Source: Lentisphaerota bacterium (lineage in GTDB: Bacteria; Verrucomicrobiota; Kiritimatiellia; RFP12; UBA1067). From it: a stretch of 39,767 bases of DNA. The notes under the pieces are model-generated. The model ran no database searches and had not been told where the DNA came from. It saw nothing but the letters and a program-made list of their open reading frames with translations. Both the position numbers and the translations under genes were made by a program. Positions 34,727 through 39,767 of the stretch are shown piece after piece. The stretch's first letter is position 1; each line of letters starts with the position of its first letter. The stretch spans positions 1 through 39,767 of the forward strand of contig SUWC01000023.1 of assembly GCA_015061665.1 (NCBI GenBank). Reading direction: 5' to 3'.

Positions 34727-36358
34727 ATGCCCCGCCTGCGACACCTCCTTGCTGCGTTCGCGCTTGCATTCTTCGCGTTCTGCGCGGACGCCTCCGATGT
34801 CGCAGTCGTTGCGCACGAGGCGGGCTACTACACGTCGCTTGCCAACCACGTCTCGCGCTGGCTGAGGGGGCATTCGGTGGACGCGCCCGTATCGGATGCG
34901 TCCAATCTCGGGCGGACTCTTTCCGGCGCGAAGCTCGCTTTCCTCGTCGGCTTCAACGAGCCGACCGCGAAGGAGATGCGCGAGCTTTCCGCATTCCGCG
35001 CAAGGGGCGGAAAGCTTGTCGTTTTCTACTCGGCTTCGCCTGCGCTTGCGAGGCTGATGGGCGTAAAGGTCGTCGCCTACGCGACGGCGCAGTATCCAGG
35101 GCAGTGGAGCCGGATGGAATTCGTCCCAGGGGTAGGGCCGATGGGAACGCCATCTTCCATACTCCAGACCTCAACCGTCCTCCAGAGGTCTATTCCCGCG
35201 CCCGGATCCAATTCGCGGGTGATGGCAACGTGGTCCGACCGCAGCGGACGCTCCACGGGCGACGCGGCGTGGATTGCGTCCGACGCGGGCTACTGGATGA
35301 CGCACGTCCTTCTCGCGGACGGAGACGAGGCGCTGAAGGGGCAGCTTCTCGCCGCGATTGTCGGGCGCTGCGTGCCGGGTGCTTGGAGCTACGAGAGCTT
35401 CAGGGCCAAGGAGCTTGCGCGCCGGCGTTCGCTCGTCGCGTACGCAAAGGCGCAGAAGCCGCAGAAGGGCGAGATAAGGGCGGTCTGGGACCATTCGGGG
35501 TGCGGGCTCTATCCTGGCGACTGGCCCAGGACGATCAGGTTCCTCAAGGCTGCCAAGATAACGGACCTCTTCGTCAACGTCGCCGGAGCGGGGTTTGCGC
35601 ACTATCCGTCCGACGTCCTCCCGCGCTCGAAGACGTATGAACTGGAAGGCGACCAGCTCAGGGCCTGCCTTGACGCCGCCAAGGGGACGGGCATACGCGT
35701 CCACGCCTGGGTCCTCTGCTTCACGGCGACGCGCGCGACGCCTGCGAGGCTGGAGGAGTTCGCGCGGCGCGGATGGCGGCTGAAGTCGGTCGACGGCAGG
35801 CTCACGGAGTACCTTGATCCGTCGAACCCGGCGGTGCGCGACTACCTTCTCAGGGCGGTCGACGAAATACAGGCGAAGTACCGCGTGGGCGGCGTGCATC
35901 TCGACTTCGTCCGCTGGTACGAGCGCAGCAAGCGTCCGAAGAACGCGGCGGATGTCATATCGCGTTTTGTCGCGGACGCGAGGCGGCACGTGCGGCGTCC
36001 GGCGTGGTTCACGACGGCGGTTCTCGGGCGCTATCCGATATGCATCGAGTCCGTGGGACAGGACTGGGACAGCTGGATACGGTCCGGCACGGTGGACTAC
36101 GTCGTCCCGATGGACTACACCGAGAGCAACGCGCGTTTTGAGGAGTTCCTGACGCAGCATTCCGCGATAAAGGCGCATGCGCGCCGCACGATCGCCGGCA
36201 TCGGCGTTACGGCCAACGAGTCGCGCCTTGACGCAAAGCAGGTCATCGACCAGATTAACATAGCGCGCCGGCATGGACTTGCCGGAGTCGCGCTGTTCGA
36301 CCTCGACACGACCCTTGAGAAGCAGATAATCCCCTACCTCCGCCTCGGCCTCTGGTAG
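34727..36358 (+). CDS. Secreted GHL10/DUF187-type glycoside-hydrolase-like protein
   Basis: The 543-residue product has a signal peptide (about 1-23). An N-terminal alpha/beta domain (about 25-240, DVAVVAHEAGYYTSLANHV...) resembles a class I amidotransferase-like fold. A TIM-barrel of the glycosyl-hydrolase-like 10 family follows from about 247. Barrel landmarks are EIRAVWDHSG, ITDLFVNVAGAGFAHYPSDVLP, GIRVHAWVLCF, YLDPSNPAVRDYLLRAVDEI, VGGVHLDFVRWYER and VDYVVPMDYTESN. Family members act on cell-wall or extracellular glycans; the substrate is unknown. The ATG follows the cstA stop by 2 bp with a weak ribosome site. Its stop codon directly abuts the left end of the inverted-repeat element. Confidence 0.85.
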   Translation: MPRLRHLLAAFALAFFAFCADASDVAVVAHEAGYYTSLANHVSRWLRGHSVDAPVSDASNLGRTLSGAKLAFLVGFNEPTAKEMRELSAFRARGGKLVVFYSASPALARLMGVKVVAYATAQYPGQWSRMEFVPGVGPMGTPSSILQTSTVLQRSIPAPGSNSRVMATWSDRSGRSTGDAAWIASDAGYWMTHVLLADGDEALKGQLLAAIVGRCVPGAWSYESFRAKELARRRSLVAYAKAQKPQKGEIRAVWDHSGCGLYPGDWPRTIRFLKAAKITDLFVNVAGAGFAHYPSDVLPRSKTYELEGDQLRACLDAAKGTGIRVHAWVLCFTATRATPARLEEFARRGWRLKSVDGRLTEYLDPSNPAVRDYLLRAVDEIQAKYRVGGVHLDFVRWYERSKRPKNAADVISRFVADARRHVRRPAWFTTAVLGRYPICIESVGQDWDSWIRSGTVDYVVPMDYTESNARFEEFLTQHSAIKAHARRTIAGIGVTANESRLDAKQVIDQINIARRHGLAGVALFDLDTTLEKQIIPYLRLGLW

Positions 36359-36380
36359 TTGGAGGTTCCCCACTTTTTCT
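36359..36380 (+). repeat. Left terminal inverted repeat
   Basis: It begins TTGGAGGTTCCCCA and continues CTTTTTCT; it matches the right end in the opposite orientation at 20 of 22 positions. Confidence 0.8.
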
Positions 36381-36515
36381 GGCATGAAAACGGCCACACC
36401 CCAGTAAACAAAGGGTATACCTGTGCTGCGTAGTCACATGCCAAATTGTGGGCAATATCTGTTCTCTGGCGCTGACGCGCGCCATTCCAACCTTCGGTTT
36501 TCGGCAAGCCCCGCG

Positions 36516-36553
36516 ACACGAACCGGGCTACGCCCGACACGAATATACACGAA
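36516..36553 (-). repeat. Three phased ACACGAA / TTCGTGT motifs
   Basis: ACACGAA occurs at 36516-36522, 36537-36543 and 36547-36553, with start-to-start spacing of 21 and 10 bp, about two and one helical turns. A GGGC-TAC-GCCC hairpin separates the first two copies. The spacing would put all copies on one face of DNA, as protein-binding iterons are. Confidence 0.5.
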
Positions 36554-36680
36554 TTTTGGCTCTTCGTAAACAACTCTCCTACCATCCCATGTTCCGTCGC
36601 GAGATTCGCCTGCGCCGAAGGCGTCAGGTTGGCCGACGAGCGAAGCGAGGAGCTTTGCGAAGCAAAGTCGCAAGAGCCCG

Positions 36681-36869
36681 AGCGACGCAACCCCCTGAGA
36701 GCGACTGAGCTGTTGCTATCAAGGGGGTCCGTCGCTCCGCGACGGACATTCGCAGCGCTCGCGCAGAATCAGATAAATCGGGAGTGCGCGAGGGAAGGCG
36801 AATAGGAGTGACTTGGAAGTCGACTGTGACACGACCTTTCTAGGTCCGTCGCGGAGCGACGGACCCCCT
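36681..36869. repeat. REPIN-like palindrome cluster
   Basis: A perfect 26-bp inverted repeat spans 36722-36747 and 36844-36869. Each arm is itself a hairpin with 9-bp stems (GTCCGTCGC) around a TCC or GGA triloop. The 96-nt spacer contains another nested pair: 36748-36753 with 36798-36803 (ATTCGC/GCGAAT) and 36758-36765 with 36785-36792 (CTCGCGCA/TGCGCGAG). A third, degenerate copy of the arm (AGCGACGCAACCCCCT) lies at 36681-36696. Two REP-like hairpins in inverted orientation are the hallmark of REPINs. No RAYT transposase is present. Confidence 0.75.
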
Positions 36870-36997
36870 GCTAGTTTAGCCGTTCTTTCGACTGATCCAC
36901 GTCATTATTCCTGCTTGACCGCAAAGGCTGGACTCCGTGGCGAGAAGCCGGTTATGGACCGGGGAGGACCACGCACCGCAGCGCAGCGGAGGAAAGA

Positions 36998-37012
36998 TTC
37001 GGCGTAGCCGAA
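36998..37012. repeat. Triloop hairpin TTCGGC-GTA-GCCGAA
   Basis: A perfect 6-bp stem with a 3-nt loop. The same design recurs in the element: CTTTGC-GAA-GCAAAG at 36653-36667, CGCC-GAA-GGCG at 36613-36623 and the REP-like arms. Confidence 0.65.
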
Positions 37013-37103
37013 CCCGCAGGGCGCGCAAGCGTCTGCGCGAGAACATCAACCGTCGGAGTTTTTCCAAAACCGCGCAGGGGGTCGCAAAGGTTCGGCAGCC
37101 CAA

Positions 37104-37125
37104 AGTAAAATTGGGGAACCTCCAA
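37104..37125 (-). repeat. Right terminal inverted repeat
   Basis: It ends TGGGGAACCTCCAA on the + strand, the exact complement of the outer 14 bp at the left end. Confidence 0.8.
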
Positions 37126-37137
37126 TACGTCGCTTTA

Positions 37138-37167
37138 TTGACGTTTCTCCGACATAAATGGTAGAAT
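37138..37167 (+). promoter_or_regulatory. Promoter of the sigma factor-kinase pair
   Basis: TTGACG (37138-37143) and TAGAAT (37162-37167) are 18 nt apart, with TGG before the -10 (extended). An AGGA site (37173-37176) lies 7 nt before ATG 37184. The -35 starts 12 bp outside the right inverted repeat, so the element does not supply the promoter. Confidence 0.65.
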
Positions 37168-37183
37168 TAGGCAGGAATCAGTC

Positions 37184-37792
37184 ATGCCAGTGGGGAAAAT
37201 ATCGTTTGTCAGTACGAGGCATACGCTCCTTGAGCGCATGTCTTGTGATTTGTCGCGTGAAAGCGAGATGGCCTGGATGCAGTTCTTTGAACTGTATCAG
37301 CCTGTCATGCTGAAATATGCCGAGCTTTTCTGTGACAGATCGCAGTCGGATGACATTGTCCAGAAGGTGCTTGTTAAACTAGTCGCCGTTCTTCGTGGCG
37401 GACGCTATGTCAGACGTCCAGATGTAAAGTTTCGGTCCTATCTCATGACACTCATAAGGAACGAGTTCATAGACTGGCGCAGGCATGAAAGCGCGCGCAT
37501 TTGCGGAGGCGGCGGTCTGGATAGCGCTGCACACGCCGTGACAAATGTCACTGCTGCGGATTTCATCGACGCGGAATGGCGCGCTGCGCGCAGGTTCGCT
37601 GCTATCGAGCATGTCCTTTCTCAGACCGCCATGCCGGACCTGATGCGCCGGGCGTACAGGATGCATGTGGTCGAGGGACGTCCAGCCGGCGAGGTGGCCG
37701 CGGCTCTCGGCGTCCGGAAAAACTACGTGATTCTGGCGAAGTCGCGCATTTCCAGGAGAATTGCCTCGGCGGAGGCGATTTATGGAGACTGA
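37184..37792 (+). CDS. ECF-type RNA polymerase sigma factor
   Basis: The 202-residue protein has a sigma-2 region at about 28-105. Helix phrases there are MAWMQFFELYQPVMLKYAELFC, SDDIVQKVLVKLVAVL for promoter melting and -10 contact, and FRSYLMTLIRNEFIDWRRHE. A sigma-4 helix-turn-helix lies at about 155-202 (RRAYRMHVVEGRPAGEVAAALGVRKNYVILAKSRI). There is no sigma-3 domain, so it belongs to the small ECF-like sigma factors. It redirects RNA polymerase to an unknown regulon. The Ser/Thr kinase gene begins 2 nt after its stop, which suggests that the kinase controls it, as known for some ECF sigma factors paired with kinases. Codon use in its first part is less GC-rich than in its neighbours. 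Confidence 0.88.
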   Translation: MPVGKISFVSTRHTLLERMSCDLSRESEMAWMQFFELYQPVMLKYAELFCDRSQSDDIVQKVLVKLVAVLRGGRYVRRPDVKFRSYLMTLIRNEFIDWRRHESARICGGGGLDSAAHAVTNVTAADFIDAEWRAARRFAAIEHVLSQTAMPDLMRRAYRMHVVEGRPAGEVAAALGVRKNYVILAKSRISRRIASAEAIYGD

Positions 37793-37794
37793 CA

Positions 37795-39767
37795 ATGGAA
37801 GAGATTCTTGAAGAAGGAACGGTTCTCGGCGGTTATCGCATCATCCGCAGCCTCGGAAGCGGCGGGATGGGGCGCGTCTATGAAGCGGAGCACATTGCGC
37901 TCGGAGTGCGTCGGGCGCTCAAGGTGTTCTCGTCCAGCTCGCGGCACGCGGAGGAGCTCGCTTCCGGCTTTGTGGCGGAGGGACGCGTTCTCGCGAATCT
38001 CGCGCACGACAGGGTCGTGCGGGTCCACGACCTGGTGGTGGACGGCAAGACGGGTCGTCCGTATTTCGCCATGGACCTGGTGCTTTCGCCGGACGGAACG
38101 CCTCGGACGCTTGAGGACGAGCGCAGGTCCGGACTGGACGAGGAGCGCGCTGCGGACGTGTTCGCCGACATCTGCGAAGGGCTGGACTACATACATTCGC
38201 GCGGGCTGGTCCACTGCGACCTGAAGCTCGAGAACATGCTTGTCGGTCCTGACGGACACGTCGTCATATCCGATTTCGGCATATCACGCATTTTCGGCGA
38301 AGACCTGCACGGCAAGGTGAGTCCGGCCGGCGGGAAGACTGCGGACCGCGGCGTTGTCCTTGGCGGGACGCCGCGCTACATCGCGCCAGAACTGCTGGCG
38401 GACACCGGCGCGGAGCCGGGGCCCGAATCGGACGCATGGTCGCTCGGCGTCATGATGTTCAGGCTGCTGACCGGCTTCTGGTTCGACGATGCGGTGCGCG
38501 AGAAGTGCCTTGCGCTTCTTCGCGAGTTCGACATGCCGTGGCGCGAAGTCGTTGCGGGGCTCTGCTCCGCCGATCCGAAGTCGCGCATGCCCAATGGAGG
38601 GCTCACGGCCTGGGCAAGGCTTCTGCGCGGCGCATCCCGCCGCCGCCGTGCAGGGCTTGCGACGGCTTGCGCCGCCGTTTCCGCCGCAGCGCTTGCGGCC
38701 GCCGCGTATTTTGCTCTGCCGCGAAATGACTCGTCCGTCGGCTGCACGCTGCGTCCCGACTCCCCGAACTGGAGCGACTGGCGCGCCGGCAGGTTCGGAC
38801 GACTGGACGCGACGCTGCTCGACGGACTGGGGAAGGCAGATGAAGACCTTGCGTTTGTGCTGGGGCTTTCCGTGGAACGCCGCGCCTCCTATCTATGTTA
38901 CAGGAAGCGTTGGCGGGACGGGCTTCTGGAGAGGATGGAGTCACTTGTCGCCGCGGAAGCTGCGGCGGAAGGAACGACGGGGCTCAGCCCGGCGCAGGCG
39001 TTTGTCGTCGCCGGCGAGATTTACCGCGAGCGGCGTGCGCAGGCGTCGCACTACGCCGAGTTCCCGGATGACGTCGACCGGCTCCTGCTGCTGGCCAGGC
39101 GTTTCATAGCCGACGCAACGAGGCGCCAGATACATCCCGAGAAGCGCTACGAGGTGGTCAATCCCGAATGGGCGTACGAAATCATCGAGGACGAGATGCC
39201 GTTCGGGAGGCTTGACGGACGGCGAGTCGGGGCGGGCGACACGGATTTCCAGCGCGATGCGGACGTATGGATCATGCGCATGGTCCGCGGCGCTACCCTT
39301 GCGGCGGAGGGTTCCCGCGCTCTTGCCGGACGCGGACGGAACGCGCCGGCCGAGGCTCTGGCGGCGCACGAGGAGAAATGCTCTCTTGCGCGGCGGAACT
39401 TCTACGAGGCCTATGCGATGAAGCCGCGGCGGTATGCGGCCGCCATGCGGATGATCTGCGTGTCGCATGACGATATTTCTGAATGCCGCCGCTGGTTCGA
39501 GACCTGCCAGGGTTTCTGTTTCGACGACTTCTCTGCCTGGATGAACTATTCACACTGCCTCGCGCTTATGCCTGACGGAAGGGATCGGCTGGCGCGTCTG
39601 ATGGACGCGGCGCTTGAGACGGGCCGCTACGACACCTGGGTTCCGGCCTTCTATGTTCTCGTCAGGTGGCGGATATACGCGAAATACTGCGGCACGGAGA
39701 GTCCGCTCCGCGCGGATGCGCGCGCATGGGCTTACGAAGATGCCGCAGTGCGTGCGCGGACGCTGGA
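37795..39767 (+). CDS. Membrane-anchored non-RD Ser/Thr protein kinase (3' end outside window)
   Basis: The frame stays open from ATG 37795 to the window edge (657 codons seen). The Hanks-type kinase domain (about 14-280) has the G-loop GSGGMGRVYEAEH, K43 (ALKVF), E62, the catalytic loop HCDLKLENML with D142 and N147, DFG at 160-162 and APE at 197-199. The usual HRD Arg is Cys, so it is a non-RD kinase that should not need activation-loop phosphorylation. A basic stretch (SRRRR) and one membrane helix (about 287-308) follow, then an extracytoplasmic helical region of at least 350 residues without a recognised fold. GGAG lies 7 nt before the ATG. It is paired with the sigma factor gene, 2 nt apart. 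Because the protein is incomplete, further domains are unknown. Confidence 0.92.
   Translation, partial: MEEILEEGTVLGGYRIIRSLGSGGMGRVYEAEHIALGVRRALKVFSSSSRHAEELASGFVAEGRVLANLAHDRVVRVHDLVVDGKTGRPYFAMDLVLSPDGTPRTLEDERRSGLDEERAADVFADICEGLDYIHSRGLVHCDLKLENMLVGPDGHVVISDFGISRIFGEDLHGKVSPAGGKTADRGVVLGGTPRYIAPELLADTGAEPGPESDAWSLGVMMFRLLTGFWFDDAVREKCLALLREFDMPWREVVAGLCSADPKSRMPNGGLTAWARLLRGASRRRRAGLATACAAVSAAALAAAAYFALPRNDSSVGCTLRPDSPNWSDWRAGRFGRLDATLLDGLGKADEDLAFVLGLSVERRASYLCYRKRWRDGLLERMESLVAAEAAAEGTTGLSPAQAFVVAGEIYRERRAQASHYAEFPDDVDRLLLLARRFIADATRRQIHPEKRYEVVNPEWAYEIIEDEMPFGRLDGRRVGAGDTDFQRDADVWIMRMVRGATLAAEGSRALAGRGRNAPAEALAAHEEKCSLARRNFYEAYAMKPRRYAAAMRMICVSHDDISECRRWFETCQGFCFDDFSAWMNYSHCLALMPDGRDRLARLMDAALETGRYDTWVPAFYVLVRWRIYAKYCGTESPLRADARAWAYEDAAVRARTL

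Larger units (their letters stand above)
36359..37125. mobile_element. 767-bp non-autonomous (MITE-like) element with terminal inverted repeats
   Basis: The ends are inverted copies of each other: 22 bp at 36359-36380 match the complement of 37104-37125 at 20 positions. The outer 14 (TTGGAGGTTCCCCA) are identical. Inside there is no credible gene (no open frame over about 90 codons). There is a dense set of palindromes: 36609-36628, 36653-36667, 36727-36747, 36843-36865, 36976-36989, 36998-37012 and 37022-37039. No clear target-site duplication is visible (left flank GGTAG, right flank TACGT). The element directly follows a stop codon and ends 12 bp before a promoter. It is probably mobilised by a transposase encoded elsewhere; an old decayed insertion sequence is the alternative. 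Confidence 0.7.

Noticed and set aside
36359-37125. CRISPR array in the repeat-rich block
   Set aside because: Repeats are palindromic, of different sequence and irregularly spaced; no direct repeats with equal spacers and no cas genes.
36354-37130. Target-site duplication flanking the 767-bp element
   Set aside because: Left flank GGTAG and right flank TACGT share only TA out of register; not counted as a duplication.

Overview
The window is about 39.8 kb of GC-rich bacterial chromosome. Almost all genes lie on the + strand, packed with short gaps or ATGA overlaps. Several features suggest a Kiritimatiellota/Verrucomicrobiota-type bacterium: an atypical GNHTDYN galactokinase, a sigma factor paired with a Ser/Thr kinase, a GHL10/DUF187-type secreted protein, and a Gram-negative envelope (RND pump, lipoproteins). 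That assignment rests on gene style only; there is no rRNA here.

Layout. 1-328: palindrome-rich DNA and a terminator before sdaA (serine dehydratase). 1.7-5.6 kb: a minus-strand tRNA-Arg, then an overlapping operon of a secreted von Willebrand factor A protein, a sensor histidine kinase and an OmpR-type regulator. 5.6-9.5 kb: isocitrate dehydrogenase with an apparently leaderless start, then a sugar MFS permease and a galactokinase-like enzyme. 9.5-12.4 kb: a secreted FecR-like protein and a SurA/PpiD-like envelope chaperone. 12.4-17.1 kb: a compact housekeeping run (dut, def, pyrC, hexose-6-phosphate mutarotase, nfo, panC). 17.2-18.6 kb: a secreted protein with two SGNH hydrolase domains. 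18.7-25.3 kb: a complete TetR-controlled tripartite efflux operon with a palindromic operator between the -35 and -10. Then rsmI, three tRNAs (Gly, Lys, Phe) with a clear terminator, and a tyrosine recombinase. 27.9-36.4 kb: a small lipoprotein, pheS, corA, a BatC-like TPR protein, murG, a CstA-family transporter and the GHL10-like protein.

The most unusual stretch is 36359-37125, a 767-bp gene-free block. It has 22-bp imperfect terminal inverted repeats (20 of 22 matching) and is filled with nested palindromes, including a perfect 26-bp inverted repeat whose arms are themselves hairpins. It looks like a non-autonomous transposable element carrying REPIN-like structure. It ends 12 bp before the promoter of an ECF-type sigma factor gene, which is followed after 2 nt by a membrane-anchored non-RD Ser/Thr protein kinase running off the window.

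Promoter-like sequences are easy to see. TGnTATAAT-type extended -10 elements recur, and some -10 boxes lie so close to the start codon that the mRNA should have little or no leader.
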